Positions 17,373-28,039 are shown, numbered from the stretch's first letter. The stretch: 64,000 nt of DNA from Saccharophagus sp. K07 (GCF_014336955.1 NZ_QRAI01000003.1:248001-312000); one strand, 5' to 3'. Numbers and translations are program-made. The notes: generated by a model from the sequence alone, not told the origin.

Positions 17373-18068
17373 TTAAACCATCAAATAACTTCTGACCTTC
17401 TGCTCATCCATATCCTGGATATCGCCTGCCACCATCACATTGCCGCGGTCCATAACGATATAGGAATCGGCCAGGGCGCGAGCGAAATCGAAATATTGTT
17501 CGACCAGGAGGATTGCCATTTCCCCGCGTTGGCGCAAAATGGAGATGACTTCCTGAATATCCTTGATGATTGAAGGTTGAATACCTTCTGTAGGCTCGTC
17601 GAGAATCAATAATTGCGGTTTCATAACCAGGGCACGCGCGATGGCGAGCTGTTGTTGTTGACCGCCGGACAAGTCACCGCCGCGACGATGCAACATTTTG
17701 CGCAGCACCGGAAACAAATCGAAGATTTCATCATCGATTTTGCGCTGCTTGCGCGATAAAACCGCAAAGCCGGTTTTCAGGTTTTCCAAAACCGTAAGTT
17801 GGGAAAAGATTTCCCGCCCTTGTGGCACATAGGAAATTCCCATGCGCGCGCGCTCGGAAATGGTCATGCGGGCAATGTCTTTTCCCTCCCACAGAATTTG
17901 CCCGCCGCTGATACTGTGACGACCGGTAACCGCGCGGGCAATACTGGTTTTGCCCACACCGTTGCGTCCCAATATACAGGTGATTTTGCCTTTTTCCGCT
18001 TTCAGGTTGACGCCGTGCAGAGCCTTGCTCGCGCCGTAGTGGAGATCGATATTTTCTACATTCAACAT
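17373..18068 (-). CDS. urtE: Urea ABC transporter ATP-binding subunit UrtE
   Basis: The 231-residue ATPase powers high-affinity urea uptake. It has Walker A GRNGVGKT, the signature LSGGQQQQLAIARAL, Walker B LLILDEPTEGIQPS, and a switch histidine-like region LLVEQYFDF, as in LivF-type subunits. It is the last gene of the urtABCDE operon, 10 bases after urtD, and works with the UrtD ATPase and the UrtB/UrtC permeases in the inner membrane. Confidence 0.94.
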   Translation of the reverse strand: MLNVENIDLHYGASKALHGVNLKAEKGKITCILGRNGVGKTSIARAVTGRHSISGGQILWEGKDIARMTISERARMGISYVPQGREIFSQLTVLENLKTGFAVLSRKQRKIDDEIFDLFPVLRKMLHRRGGDLSGGQQQQLAIARALVMKPQLLILDEPTEGIQPSIIKDIQEVISILRQRGEMAILLVEQYFDFARALADSYIVMDRGNVMVAGDIQDMDEQKVRSYLMV

Positions 18069-18078
18069 AATTTATCCC

Positions 18079-18831
18079 TTACCGACCGAGATAGACTTCG
18101 ATAACACGCGGATTGGAAGACACTACATCGAGTGTGCCTTCCGCCAACACGCTGCCCTCATGCAGAACAGTCACTTTGGTGTCCAACGCGCGGATAAAAT
18201 CCATATCATGCTCAACGACAATCACTGAGTGATTTTCGCTGATGGATTTCAGCAGTTTGGCCGTTTCCATGGTTTCATAATCCGTCATTCCGGCTGCGGG
18301 TTCGTCGACCAGCAACAATTCCGGATCCTGGATAATCAACATCCCTATTTCCAACCACTGCTTTTGTCCGTGGGATAAATTGCGCGCCTGCTCGGCGCGG
18401 CGTTCCTGCAAACCGATCAGCAGAAGAATTTCTTCAATCCGTTCAATTTGCGCTTTGTCGAGTTTAAAAAATAATGTTTGAAAAACATTTCGATGGCCCG
18501 CGAGCGCTAATTCCAGGTTTTCCCATACGGAAAGACTTTCGATCACCGTAGGCTTTTGGAATTTTCGCCCTATTCCCATATTGGCGATTTCAGCTTCATC
18601 GTGTTTGGTCAAATCAATGACATCACGGAATTTCACTTCACCTTCATCCGGTTTGGTTTTGCCGGTGATGATATCCATCATGGTGCTTTTGCCAGCGCCA
18701 TTAGGTCCGATGATTGCGCGCAATTCGCCGGGACGAATATCCAGGGACAAATTATTAATCGCTTTGAATCCATCAAACGATTTGGTGACACCGTTGAGGT
18801 AGAGGATACTTTGAACTTTAGTTTCTACCAT
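18079..18831 (-). CDS. urtD: Urea ABC transporter ATP-binding subunit UrtD
   Basis: A 250-residue LivG-type ATPase. Walker A is GPNGAGKST, the signature is LSHGQKQWLEIGMLI, and Walker B is LLLVDEPAAGM, with VIVVEHDMDF as the switch region. LSHGQKQWLEIGM is typical of UrtD rather than of amino-acid LivG. It lies 2 bases after urtC, so translation is probably coupled. Confidence 0.94.
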   Translation of the reverse strand: MVETKVQSILYLNGVTKSFDGFKAINNLSLDIRPGELRAIIGPNGAGKSTMMDIITGKTKPDEGEVKFRDVIDLTKHDEAEIANMGIGRKFQKPTVIESLSVWENLELALAGHRNVFQTLFFKLDKAQIERIEEILLLIGLQERRAEQARNLSHGQKQWLEIGMLIIQDPELLLVDEPAAGMTDYETMETAKLLKSISENHSVIVVEHDMDFIRALDTKVTVLHEGSVLAEGTLDVVSSNPRVIEVYLGR

Positions 18832-18833
18832 GG

Positions 18834-19997
18834 TTATTTTCCTCCCGCGGTTTGAGGAACCGGCGTTGCAGCCGCTTGATCAGCTTTTTTTCTCGCTACC
18901 TTCTGGCGATATCCATCGAGAATGCCAACGACACCGCGCGGCAGATAAATGGTGGTGATAACGAACAGAGCACCGAGAATAAACAACCAATATTCGGCAA
19001 ACACACCGCTGGTAAAGGTTGTTTTGGCGTAGTTAACCAATATCGCACCAATGATCGCACCGTAAAGTGTTCCACGACCACCGATGGCAACCCAAATAAC
19101 GATTTCAATGGAGTTGAGCGGGTTGAATTCGCTCGGGTTGATAATGCCGATTTGCGGAACATAGAGCGCACCCGCAAGACCGGCGATCAGAGAGGAAACC
19201 ACAAAGACAAACAACTTGTAGTGCTCAACTTTATAACCGATAAAACGGGTTCTGCTTTCGGCGTCGCGAATGGAAATCAGCACTCGACCGGCTTTGCTGC
19301 GGGTGATGTACTGACAGAGGATATAAGCACCTGCAAGACACAGCAGTGTGATCACAAACAAGCTCACTCGGGTGCTGTCCGCCTGCAGGTCAAAACCGAG
19401 AATATCTTTAAAATCGGTCAGACCGTTGTTGCCACCAAAACCCATGTCGTTGCGGAAAAATGCCAGCATCAATGCGTAGGTCAGCGCCTGCGTGATAATC
19501 GATAAATAAACACCGGTAACACGCGAGCGGAAGGCCAGCCAACCGAACAGGAATGCGAGCAAACCCGGAGCAAGGAATACCATCAGCAAGGCAAAGCCAA
19601 AATTGTCGAAGCCGTACCAATACCAAGGCAATTCCTGCCAGTTCAAAAACACCATGAAGTCCGGCAATACCGGGTTGCCATACACACCGCGGTCGCCGAT
19701 TTGGCGCATCAGATACATGCCCATGGCATAACCACCGAGCGCAAAAAATGCGCCGTGGCCGAGGCTCAGAATTCCGCAATACCCCCAAATTAAATCCAGG
19801 GCCAGAGCCAACATGGCAAAACACAGATATTTGCCAATCAGTGTGACCATATAGGTCGGCACGTGAAATGCGGAATCTGCTGGCACTGCGAGATTTAATA
19901 TGGGGACCAGTACACCAAGCACCCCCATCACAATAAATAACCAACGGGATGCTTTGTCGTTTGTCAGTAATAACTGGAGAATCGGTTTGCGGCTCAT
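18834..19997 (-). CDS. urtC: Urea ABC transporter permease UrtC
   Basis: The 387-residue LivM-type permease has about nine to ten hydrophobic segments, beginning with SRWLFIVMGVLGVLVPILNL and including LALDLIWGYCGILSLGHGAFFALGGYAMG, the signature of this permease family. It starts 4 bases after urtB and pairs with UrtB to form the urea pore. The C-terminal tail is charged and Ala/Pro-rich. Confidence 0.93.
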   Translation of the reverse strand: MSRKPILQLLLTNDKASRWLFIVMGVLGVLVPILNLAVPADSAFHVPTYMVTLIGKYLCFAMLALALDLIWGYCGILSLGHGAFFALGGYAMGMYLMRQIGDRGVYGNPVLPDFMVFLNWQELPWYWYGFDNFGFALLMVFLAPGLLAFLFGWLAFRSRVTGVYLSIITQALTYALMLAFFRNDMGFGGNNGLTDFKDILGFDLQADSTRVSLFVITLLCLAGAYILCQYITRSKAGRVLISIRDAESRTRFIGYKVEHYKLFVFVVSSLIAGLAGALYVPQIGIINPSEFNPLNSIEIVIWVAIGGRGTLYGAIIGAILVNYAKTTFTSGVFAEYWLFILGALFVITTIYLPRGVVGILDGYRQKVARKKADQAAATPVPQTAGGK

Positions 19998-20001
19998 AAA
20001 A

Positions 20002-21606
20002 TCAATCCTCCACGAACCGGCCTTTCAGCGCGAACAAGCCGCGCGGACGCCATTGAATAAACAAGATGATGAAAACCAGTACGAAGATTTTGCCAAGTAC
20101 TGCACCTGCGTAAGGTTCGAGGAATTTGTTGACCACGCCCAATCCCATGGCCGCAAAAAAGGTTCCGAGCAAATTACCGACGCCGCCGAAAACCACCACC
20201 ATAAAGGAGTCGATAATAAATCCCTGTCCCATATTCGGACCTACGTTGGTGATCTGGCTCAAGGCCACACCGGCGATACCGGCAATACCGGAACCGAGGC
20301 CAAACGTCAAAGCATCAACCCAGGAGGAACGAATACCCATGGAATTTGCCATAGCGCGATTTTGTGTCACCGCGCGCATTTGCAATCCCAACAAGGTTTT
20401 GCGCAGCAACAGCGCGAGCAATCCCAAAACCAGCAGGCTGAACACGATGATGTAAAGACGGTTATAGGTCAGCGAAAGTGCGCCGTTCACTTGATAAAAA
20501 CCACTCATCCAATCCGGAGTGACTACCGGAACGTTGTTGGAGTTGTAGGTACGCACCAATTGCTGCAGAAAAAGACTGATACCAAAAGTGGCCAGCAGTG
20601 TTTCCAGCGGACGGCCGTACAAATGGCGAATGACTGTGCGCTCAATTAACACGCCGACAGAACCGGAAACCAGAAATGCCATAGGAATGGCGATGATGAT
20701 CGAGGCCTCGATCCAGTTGGGGAAAATTTGTTGTACGGCAAAGGTGGTATAAGCACCCAGCATGATCATTTCGCCGTGCGCCATATTGATCACACCCATT
20801 ACACCAAAGGTAATGGCAAGACCAATCGCGGCAAGCAGCAAAACGGAACCCAAACTGGCGCCGAAGAAAAGATTTTCGATGAATTTCATTATGCCCATGC
20901 GGTGACGCACTTTATCCGCACCCTCGGCCGCAAGTTTGGCAATGTCCGCTGCACCTTCTTTGTCCGCGCTCAAACGCTCCAACACCGCGAGTGCTTCCGG
21001 TGAGTATGACGCAGACATGACTTTTATAGCTTGTTTACGTCGATCCGCATTCTCGGATTCGACATCCACTAAAGCGAGGGCCAACTCCATTTCTTTTTTA
21101 ACGGATGAGGACTCTTCGCGTTCGACAGCTGCTGCGATTATGTCGCGCAATTCGGCGTCGGGTGATTTAATCAAATCGCGAGCGGATTGACGACGCAGTG
21201 AAGCGTCCTTTGCGCTCAGCTGCAATGAAGCTATAACGGTTCGCAGTTTGCCGCGCACACTGTTGTTGATTTTGACTTTCTCCAGCGAGCGTGCACCGAC
21301 AACGTCTATGACTTGTTCATCGCTGATATTTTTGATTTGTACACCATCCGGGTGGTCTTCACCGATCACGACGGTTTGATCGGATTTCTGTAAATACAAT
21401 TTGCCATCCAGCATGGCTTTAAGGACGGTTAAAGAGCGCGGATCTTCCAGCGCCACCAATTGATCGATCAATTTGTTTTTTTGCGCATAGGAACTCTGCG
21501 CTACTTCCTTGGTAAGCGATTCAAAATCTGCTGACCATCCGACGGATATCCAGGATAGAAGTAATCCGATGGCGATCAGCACGATTTTCTTTATCGTGTA
21601 GTTCAT
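20002..21606 (-). CDS. urtB: Urea ABC transporter permease UrtB with HEAT-like N-terminus
   Basis: The 534-residue protein has an N-terminal hydrophobic signal (MNYTIKKIVLIAIGLLLSWISVGWSA), then a helical-repeat domain of about 240 residues. The LivH-type permease follows (from MKFIENLFFGASLGSVLLLAAIGLAITFGVMGVINMAHGEMIMLGAYT). Such an N-terminal extension is usual for proteobacterial UrtB. I chose ATG 21606 because the signal starts there; an upstream ATG at 21657 adds only 17 non-conserved residues. Confidence 0.9.
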   Translation of the reverse strand: MNYTIKKIVLIAIGLLLSWISVGWSADFESLTKEVAQSSYAQKNKLIDQLVALEDPRSLTVLKAMLDGKLYLQKSDQTVVIGEDHPDGVQIKNISDEQVIDVVGARSLEKVKINNSVRGKLRTVIASLQLSAKDASLRRQSARDLIKSPDAELRDIIAAAVEREESSSVKKEMELALALVDVESENADRRKQAIKVMSASYSPEALAVLERLSADKEGAADIAKLAAEGADKVRHRMGIMKFIENLFFGASLGSVLLLAAIGLAITFGVMGVINMAHGEMIMLGAYTTFAVQQIFPNWIEASIIIAIPMAFLVSGSVGVLIERTVIRHLYGRPLETLLATFGISLFLQQLVRTYNSNNVPVVTPDWMSGFYQVNGALSLTYNRLYIIVFSLLVLGLLALLLRKTLLGLQMRAVTQNRAMANSMGIRSSWVDALTFGLGSGIAGIAGVALSQITNVGPNMGQGFIIDSFMVVVFGGVGNLLGTFFAAMGLGVVNKFLEPYAGAVLGKIFVLVFIILFIQWRPRGLFALKGRFVED

Positions 21607-21779
21607 TGTGTTAGCACCAATGTTTGCAAATCTGCCGCGGCTCGATACATGAGCCATTCTTGTTTTAAATCAGATGAAGGGTTTTAACTCTTGCTTTGGA
21701 GGTGCACATCCTTGTGCTACGTATCCTAAGGAGGGAGCCGTAAAGCTATTCCAAAATTGGCTAATTTTGGAGACAGCGA

Positions 21780-23081
21780 TTAATAGTTCTGACCTGAACA
21801 CTTACCAGTTTTGATATTGAAGTTTCCGCAGTTGATTGGCGCAGTCCAATCAGCAACGATGCTGGCAGATTCCGGCAGGAAGTCAGTCCATGCGTCACCA
21901 ATTACACCGTCTGGGGTTTGCCATACAATTTCAAACTGACCGTTTTCTTGAATTTCGCCGATCAAAACTGGCTTGGTAAGGTGATGGTTGGTATTCATGA
22001 CAGCGATGCCACCAGTCAGGTTTGGAACGGTGATTCCGTACATGGCTTTACGCACAGCGTCTACGTCAGTAGTGCCAGCTTTTTCCACCGCTTTAACCCA
22101 CATTTTGAAACCGATGTAAGTGGCTTCCATTGGGTCGTTGGTAGGACGTTTTTTGTCTTTGATGAATTTGTGCCATTTTTCGATAAAGGCATCATTTTCC
22201 GGTGATTCAGCGCTCATGAAGTAGTTCCAAGCAGCCAAGTGACCAACCAGCGGTTTGGTATCAAAGCCAGACAGTTCTTCTTCACCTACGGAGAAAGCAA
22301 CAACCGGGATGTCTTCTGCAGAAATACCAGCGTTAGCTAGTTCTTTATAGAAAGGAACGTTGGCGTCACCGTTGATGGTGGAAACGACAGCAGTCTTTTT
22401 ACCGGCAGAACCGAATTTTTTGATTTCCGCTACACGGGTTTGCCAGTCAGAGTGACCGAATGGGGTGTAGTTGATGGAAATATCTTCTTTTTTCACGCCT
22501 TTGCTGATCAGGTAGGCTTCCAGAATTTTGTTGGTGGTACGCGGATAAACGTAGTCAGTACCTTCGAGAACCCAACGTTTTACACCTTCAGCAGACATCA
22601 AATAATCAACTGCTGGGATAGCTTGCTGGTTTGGCGCCGCACCGGTGTAGAAAACGTTTTTGGAAGACTCTTCACCTTCGTACTGCACCGGATAGAACAG
22701 CAGACCATTTAATTCTTCGATAACAGGCAATACAGATTTGCGTGATACGGAAGTCCAGCAACCAAAAATAACGGAGACTTTATCTTTGGACAGCAATTGT
22801 TTGGTTTTTTCAGCGAATAATGGCCAGTTGGATGCAGGGTCTACCACGACTGGTTCCAATTTTTTGCCCAATACACCACCAGCTTTATTTTGCTCTTCGA
22901 TCATCATCAAAACGGTGTCTTTCAACGTCGTTTCGCTGATCGCCATGGTGCCGGAAAGTGAGTGCAATACACCGACTTTAATGGTATCTGCAGCGTGAGA
23001 TACTGCCGCCCCAGTTGCTAAAGCAGCAACCCCAATGGCCAAACTGGTTTTTTTCACCAGCTTCTTAAGTGTGGAACTCAT
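21780..23081 (-). CDS. urtA: Urea ABC transporter substrate-binding protein UrtA
   Basis: A 433-residue periplasmic protein with a signal peptide (lysine-rich start, hydrophobic core, AVSHA). The mature part begins DTIKVGVLHSLSGTMAISE, typical of UrtA. Conserved patches include CWTSVSRKSVLPVIEE and YVYPRTTNKILEAYL. It captures urea for UrtBC and heads the operon. Regulation is visible: a sigma-54 promoter at 23282-23298 and an NtrC-like site at 23458-23475 point to induction during nitrogen limitation. Confidence 0.95.
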   Translation of the reverse strand: MSSTLKKLVKKTSLAIGVAALATGAAVSHAADTIKVGVLHSLSGTMAISETTLKDTVLMMIEEQNKAGGVLGKKLEPVVVDPASNWPLFAEKTKQLLSKDKVSVIFGCWTSVSRKSVLPVIEELNGLLFYPVQYEGEESSKNVFYTGAAPNQQAIPAVDYLMSAEGVKRWVLEGTDYVYPRTTNKILEAYLISKGVKKEDISINYTPFGHSDWQTRVAEIKKFGSAGKKTAVVSTINGDANVPFYKELANAGISAEDIPVVAFSVGEEELSGFDTKPLVGHLAAWNYFMSAESPENDAFIEKWHKFIKDKKRPTNDPMEATYIGFKMWVKAVEKAGTTDVDAVRKAMYGITVPNLTGGIAVMNTNHHLTKPVLIGEIQENGQFEIVWQTPDGVIGDAWTDFLPESASIVADWTAPINCGNFNIKTGKCSGQNY

Positions 23082-23281
23082 GATAGTCTCCTTCGACTTT
23101 TGTAGCGCTTTTTTAAGATGTTGTGAAAAAATTTTTGGGTGGCGTTAATCGACAAAACCAAAGCAGCTATCGATACGAATAATTTCGGCCTGCTGGATTT
23201 CGAATTAACGGAATTCATTTGCCGTATTTCGATACGCATAAATTCGTATTGCTTTTTTCCGAAAAACGGCTTGGCAGGAAG

Positions 23282-23298
23282 AGCAGAAATGGTGCCAA
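23282..23298 (-). promoter_or_regulatory. Sigma-54 promoter of urtABCDE
   Basis: On the minus strand the site reads TTGGCACCATTTCTGCT. It has TTGGCAC, a 5-base spacer, then CTGCT, and GG and GC lie exactly 10 bases apart, close to the consensus TGGCAC-N5-TTGCW. Transcription would start near 23271, giving a leader of about 190 bases before urtA. Confidence 0.78.
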
Positions 23299-23457
23299 TG
23301 TTGGCGCTTGTTGCGTTTTTGGCACCTTGTATACAAGCAACTTATTGTAAATAAAGAAATTTTTTATGCGGCCGGGGATCCCCTGCAGCTGCATTGCAAA
23401 AGCACCAAATTAGAGCTGTCCATTAATGGCGCAAATCAGGGCACCAAAAACGTCCTC

Positions 23458-23475
23458 TGCACCCACAATGGTGCA
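23458..23475. promoter_or_regulatory. NtrC-like site upstream of urtA
   Basis: TGCACCCACAATGGTGCA matches the NtrC half-sites TGCACC and GGTGCA, with one more central base than the usual 17-base site. It is about 190 bases upstream of the predicted sigma-54 start. Two more GCACCAA motifs lie nearby (about 23401 and 23440). Confidence 0.55.
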
Positions 23476-23599
23476 CAATCGAGTTTTTTGAGGAATTAAG
23501 TGCAGATTAGAGGGATTGGAAACAATAATTGGAGACGAAAAGAGAGCTTTAAAACGCGGAAGAATATGCGCCCCGCATTTTTGTGGGGCGCACGAGTAA

Positions 23600-24157
23600 T
23601 TAGAAGGCGGTAGTAATACCAAAAAGAACTAATAGCGCACCTAAAACCTGCGCGACAACACCCTTGGCGAATTTTTGGCTGTAGTGGCCGAGCCAGGAGG
23701 CGAGCACAACAACCATCGCACTGCTTGCCAATAGTCCAGCCGCAAAAGGCATAGCCGCTTCAGCGGGCAATTCCGTGCCGTGCACAAAACCGTGAATAAT
23801 CGCGGTTAAGGCAACCACTACAGTTCGCAAAATCATCGAGCCTTTTACTGCGCAGGCGATCAAGCCACCCAGCACTACCAAAGTAGCAGTAATACCAGCT
23901 TCCATGGTGAGATGAGAAAATTGCGTGCCGAGCGCAATGGATACAGCCAGGATTGCGATAAAGGCTCCGATAAACCCCACTTTATGGCGCGTCTGAGTTT
24001 GCGCCAACCACAGGCCAGTGGCGACCAATGCCAACAAATGGTCCAAACCCGTCAACGGATGGAGAAAACCGTCCAGCCAGTCAACGTGATGATGCCCGGG
24101 GTGCGCAAGCGCCACAGCGGGAAACATGACGAGGGCAAATGCGATAAGTTTTTTCAT
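23600..24157 (-). CDS. ureJ: HupE/UreJ-family membrane protein
   Basis: A 185-residue membrane protein. After a signal-like segment it has the metal-site motif HPGHHHVDWLDGFLHPLTGLDHLLAL, followed by about five more helices with conserved His in FVHGTELP. HupE/UreJ proteins are nickel permeases or accessory factors for urease and hydrogenase; the position after ureG supports a urease role. The start is ATG 24157, with GAGAGAAA upstream. Confidence 0.88.
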   Translation of the reverse strand: MKKLIAFALVMFPAVALAHPGHHHVDWLDGFLHPLTGLDHLLALVATGLWLAQTQTRHKVGFIGAFIAILAVSIALGTQFSHLTMEAGITATLVVLGGLIACAVKGSMILRTVVVALTAIIHGFVHGTELPAEAAMPFAAGLLASSAMVVVLASWLGHYSQKFAKGVVAQVLGALLVLFGITTAF

Positions 24158-24172
24158 TGGTGTTTCTCTCAT

Positions 24173-24796
24173 TTAAGTGTTGGTTTTCGGCGTGAGCATG
24201 CCCTGTTTTTCGATAAACGCGACGATGTCCGCCACGCCTGTGCCATCTTTCAAATTGGAAAAAATAAACGGCTTTTCACCGCGCATTTTGCGCGCGTCTC
24301 TGTCCATCACCGAAAGATCCGCGCCGACGTATGGGGCGATATCAATTTTGTTGATGATCAACAGATCGGATTTGGTAATGCCGGGGCCGCCTTTGCGGGG
24401 AATTTTGTCGCCGGCGGAAACGTCGATCACATAAAGAGTAAGATCGGATAATTCCGGGCTGAAAGTCGCCGCCAGATTATCACCGCCGCTTTCAATCAAA
24501 ATCACATCGAGATCGGGAAAGCGGTTCTGCAATTCCGCGACCGCCGATAAATTCATAGAGGCATCTTCGCGAATCGCCGTGTGCGGACAGCCGCCGGTTT
24601 CCACACCGATAATACGATCCGGATCCAGCGCCTCATGCCGCAACAAAAATTCCGCGTCTTCGCGGGTGTAAATATCGTTGGTGATCGCCGCGATGTTGTA
24701 TTTATCGCGCAACTCGCCACACAGCGTTTTCATCAGCGCCGTTTTACCGGACCCCACAGGTCCACCAATACCAAGGCGCAGTGCAGGTTTTTTCAT
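24173..24796 (-). CDS. ureG: Urease accessory GTPase UreG
   Basis: The 207-residue GTPase delivers nickel to apo-urease. P-loop [12 protein letters not shown] is at the N-terminus, the metal-binding CPH motif lies in [13 protein letters not shown], and [15 protein letters not shown] and INKIDIAP complete the nucleotide site. Full length. It acts with UreF and UreD, encoded in the same cluster. Confidence 0.96.
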   Translation of the reverse strand: MKKPALRLGIGGPVGSGKTALMKTLCGELRDKYNIAAITNDIYTREDAEFLLRHEALDPDRIIGVETGGCPHTAIREDASMNLSAVAELQNRFPDLDVILIESGGDNLAATFSPELSDLTLYVIDVSAGDKIPRKGGPGITKSDLLIINKIDIAPYVGADLSVMDRDARKMRGEKPFIFSNLKDGTGVADIVAFIEKQGMLTPKTNT

Positions 24797-24849
24797 GAAC
24801 GGTTCTCTGTTTTTTGAATAATGAGTTTGGTTTTTTTGTTTAGCCGGGG

Positions 24850-25512
24850 TCAGGATCTAAACAACCTCGAATACTGCCGCTCGTGTTTCGCCGATGCCAT
24901 CACAACACCCAGCAAACTCCAGCCAATGTCTTCATCCGGCAATTGCAGGGCTTTTTCTGCGATTGGCGGAATATCCTTCATCAAACACACCAATAGTTTT
25001 TGCGCTTGGGTTTGGCCGAGCGGGACTAGTTTGGTGGCGGCGGCGATTTGGTTTTCCAGCCAGGCCCAGATAAATCCCTGCACCGCATCTGCAGCAGGAA
25101 TTTTCCAGTGGTGGCACGCCAGCGCAAATTGACTGGCAAAACTCACATCGCCACTAAAATTTTCTACGCCCGGAATTTCCAGCGAGCGCATCAAGCGCTG
25201 CAAAGCCACACCGAGCTGTGTGTCTTCCAACATCAATTCCTGCGTTTCACGACAGGCGAGTAAAAATTGGTTCCAATCATTCGCGGTCGCCCAATCGTTT
25301 TCGCGCAACGCATTCATGCAGCGCAATAACACCGGCGCATCCAACTGGCCAAAACCAAAGGCCATAACACCGCGCAGCCAGTTTTCCATCGCGGCTTCAT
25401 TGTTCAGCCAGCCGCTGTCCACCGCGTATTCCAATCCTTGCGAATAGGCATAAGCCCCCACCGGTAACGCGGGGCTGACTAAATGCATTAGGTGGAGCAG
25501 CGCTGCGTTCAT
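24850..25512 (-). CDS. ureF: Urease accessory protein UreF
   Basis: A 220-residue helical protein. [24 protein letters not shown] at the N-terminus, and the C-terminal region near [10 protein letters not shown] are typical. UreF bridges UreG and UreD on the apo-urease. It lies 3 bases downstream of ureE, a tight operon arrangement. Confidence 0.95.
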   Translation of the reverse strand: MNAALLHLMHLVSPALPVGAYAYSQGLEYAVDSGWLNNEAAMENWLRGVMAFGFGQLDAPVLLRCMNALRENDWATANDWNQFLLACRETQELMLEDTQLGVALQRLMRSLEIPGVENFSGDVSFASQFALACHHWKIPAADAVQGFIWAWLENQIAAATKLVPLGQTQAQKLLVCLMKDIPPIAEKALQLPDEDIGWSLLGVVMASAKHERQYSRLFRS

Positions 25513-25515
25513 GAA

Positions 25516-25983
25516 TTAATGGTGATGGTTGTGCAGCAATAACATGGAGTGTTGATGCTGGCCGTGATAGGCACCATTTTCCGGTTGAAATGGCTGTTCC
25601 TCGTAATGCACTTCCAAATCCAAACCGCGCACCATATCGTCCAATACGTGATCGCGCAGATAGCGCAAAAATCCCGGGCCAATTTGCAATGGTACGTGGC
25701 GATTACCCAAGTGATAAGCCGCACGCGTCAGCAATAATTGATTTTGGCTGCGCACTTCGCTGACTTCTTCCGCAGCGGCAATCACTTTAATCAACTCACC
25801 GGTTTTACATTGCAGAACATCACCGTCCTGCAAAACTGTGCCACGCTCAATAAACCAACCCAATTCTTTGCCGCACGCGGTTGCCGTTTTGTAACGACTT
25901 TTTTGCCGCTCATCGAAAGTGAGCACCACTTGCATAGTGGCGTCTTGCGATAGCTTTTTGGCAATTTCAAAAACTTCCAGCAT
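25516..25983 (-). CDS. ureE: Urease nickel metallochaperone UreE
   Basis: A 155-residue nickel-binding protein. The N-terminal domain carries LTFDERQKSRYK, the central part AYHLGNRHVPLQI holds the metal-binding histidine, and the C-terminus is His-rich (HGQHQHSMLLLHNHHH). The frame can start with a TTG at 26001, but I prefer the ATG at 25983, with TGGAA upstream. It donates nickel to UreG during activation. Confidence 0.94.
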   Translation of the reverse strand: MLEVFEIAKKLSQDATMQVVLTFDERQKSRYKTATACGKELGWFIERGTVLQDGDVLQCKTGELIKVIAAAEEVSEVRSQNQLLLTRAAYHLGNRHVPLQIGPGFLRYLRDHVLDDMVRGLDLEVHYEEQPFQPENGAYHGQHQHSMLLLHNHHH

Positions 25984-26019
25984 TTGCAATTCCACAATCA
26001 AATAATTTGAATTCCGCTA

Positions 26020-27723
26020 TCAAAATAAAAAGTAGCGCTGAGCCAATGGCAATTCTTTGGCTGGCTCGCAGGTCAGGAGCACACCGTCCGCCCGGACTTC
26101 ATAGGTTTGCGCATCCACTTCCATATGGGGTTGATAATCGTTGAGGATCATTTTGTCTTTGGTGGCGGTGCGGCAGCCTTTTACACCGACCAAACGGCGT
26201 TCCAAACGCAAACTCGCGGCAATGCCCGCTTCCAACGCCGCCTGACTGACAAAACTCACGGAAGTCGCTTTGCACATGCGACCGTATGCGCCGAACATGG
26301 TCCGGTAATGCACAGGTTGCGGTGTGGGAATGGATGCGTTGGGATCGCCCATGGGCGCTGCGGCAATACCGCCGCCTTTAATAATCAATGAAGGTTTAAC
26401 GCCGAAAAATGCCGGTCGCCATAAAACCAGATCCGCCAATTTGCCTACTTCAATGGAACCGACTTCGTGCGCAATGCCGTGAGCAATCGCGGGGTTGATG
26501 GTGTATTTGGCGATATAACGTTTAACGCGGAAATTATCCGCAGGACTGCCATCGCCACTTAATACACCGCGCTGCACTTTCATTTTGTGCGCGGTTTGCC
26601 AGGTGCGACAGATCACTTCGCCCACTCGCCCCATGGCTTGCGAGTCCGACGAAATCAGCGAAAACGCACCGAGGTCATGAAGAATATCTTCGGCAGCAAT
26701 GGTTTCTTTACGAATACGTGAATCGGCAAAAGCCACGTCTTCCGGAATATTCGGATCCAGGTGGTGGCAGACCATCAACATGTCCAGGTGCTCGTCCACC
26801 GTGTTGATGGTGTAAGGCCGCGTGGGGTTGGTAGAGGATGGCAACACGTTGGGCAGGCCGCAGGCTTTGATGATGTCCGGCGCGTGACCGCCGCCTGCGC
26901 CTTCGGTGTGATAAGTGTGAATGGTGCGGCCTTTAAATGCGGCAATGGTGTCTTCCACAAAGCCGGATTCGTTGAGTGTGTCCGTGTGAATGGCCACCTG
27001 CACGTCGTACTCTTCCGCCACCGACAGGCAGTTGTCGATCGCGGCAGGCGTGGTACCCCAGTCTTCATGCAGCTTCAGGCCCATGGCGCCGGCAAGCAGT
27101 TGTTCTTCAATGGGCTGCGGCACGCTGACGTTGCCCTTGCCCAACAGGCCGATATTCATCGGGAAGGCTTCCACCGCTTGCAGCATGCGGGCGAGGTGCC
27201 AAGTGCCGGGCGTACAGGTCGTGGCGTTGGTACCAGTCGCAGGACCGGTGCCGCCACCGATCATGGTGGTCACGCCGCTCATCAAGGCCTCTTCAATCTG
27301 TTGCGGGCAGATAAAGTGAATATGTGAATCGATGCCGCCCGCAGTGAGGATCTGCCCTTCCCCGGCGATCACTTCCGTGCCAGCGCCAATAATAATGTTC
27401 ACGCCCGGTTGAATATCCGGGTTGCCCGCTTTGCCAATGGCGCTGATGCGGCCGTTTTTGATGGCGACGTCGGCTTTGACGATGCCCCAGTAATCAATAA
27501 TCAAGGCGTTGGTAATCACTGTATCCGGCGTGACCGAACAGGATTCCTGCCCCTGCCCCATGCCGTCGCGGATTACTTTGCCGCCGCCGAATTTCACTTC
27601 TTCGCCGTAGATCGTGTGGTCTTTTTCCACTTCGATCCACAATTCCGTATCCCCCAGGCGCACCCGGTCGCCCACGGTTGGGCCGAACATATCCGCATAG
27701 GCGCGACGATCGATTCTGCTCAT
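26020..27723 (-). CDS. ureC: Urease alpha (catalytic) subunit UreC
   Basis: A 567-residue nickel enzyme that hydrolyses urea to ammonia and carbamate. Active-site pieces are visible: HIHFICPQQ (metal histidines), the carbamylated lysine in [10 protein letters not shown] (near residue 217), [24 protein letters not shown], and the mobile flap [22 protein letters not shown] with its catalytic histidine. Length is normal. Its start overlaps the ureB stop by one base (ATGA), which couples the subunits. Confidence 0.98.
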   Translation of the reverse strand: MSRIDRRAYADMFGPTVGDRVRLGDTELWIEVEKDHTIYGEEVKFGGGKVIRDGMGQGQESCSVTPDTVITNALIIDYWGIVKADVAIKNGRISAIGKAGNPDIQPGVNIIIGAGTEVIAGEGQILTAGGIDSHIHFICPQQIEEALMSGVTTMIGGGTGPATGTNATTCTPGTWHLARMLQAVEAFPMNIGLLGKGNVSVPQPIEEQLLAGAMGLKLHEDWGTTPAAIDNCLSVAEEYDVQVAIHTDTLNESGFVEDTIAAFKGRTIHTYHTEGAGGGHAPDIIKACGLPNVLPSSTNPTRPYTINTVDEHLDMLMVCHHLDPNIPEDVAFADSRIRKETIAAEDILHDLGAFSLISSDSQAMGRVGEVICRTWQTAHKMKVQRGVLSGDGSPADNFRVKRYIAKYTINPAIAHGIAHEVGSIEVGKLADLVLWRPAFFGVKPSLIIKGGGIAAAPMGDPNASIPTPQPVHYRTMFGAYGRMCKATSVSFVSQAALEAGIAASLRLERRLVGVKGCRTATKDKMILNDYQPHMEVDAQTYEVRADGVLLTCEPAKELPLAQRYFLF

Positions 27724-28028
27724 TACAAATCCCCCATAATCGCGCCGCGCAGGCCGTATACGCGTCGAAAACCGGCTAATTCCACCAATTCCACCTCGCG
27801 CTCCTGGCCGGGCTCAAAACGCACGGCGGTGCCGGCGGCGATATTCAGGCGAAAGCCGCGCGCGGCTTCTCGGTCAAAACGCAGGGCGGGATTGGTTTCG
27901 TAGAAGTGGTAGTGGGAGCCGACTTGGATGGGGCGGTCGCCGGTGTTGGCGACCAGCAGTTTTTTGGTGGCGCGGCCGACGTTGAGGTCGATGCTGCCGG
28001 GTTGGATTTGATATTCGCCGGGAATCAT
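27723..28028 (-). CDS. ureB: Urease beta subunit UreB
   Basis: The 101-residue subunit opens [16 protein letters not shown] and contains [21 protein letters not shown], both diagnostic. It forms the structural part of the urease trimer. It lies between ureA and ureC with tight spacing. Confidence 0.97.
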   Translation of the reverse strand: MIPGEYQIQPGSIDLNVGRATKKLLVANTGDRPIQVGSHYHFYETNPALRFDREAARGFRLNIAAGTAVRFEPGQEREVELVELAGFRRVYGLRGAIMGDL

Positions 28029-28039
28029 GGAGCGGTCCT

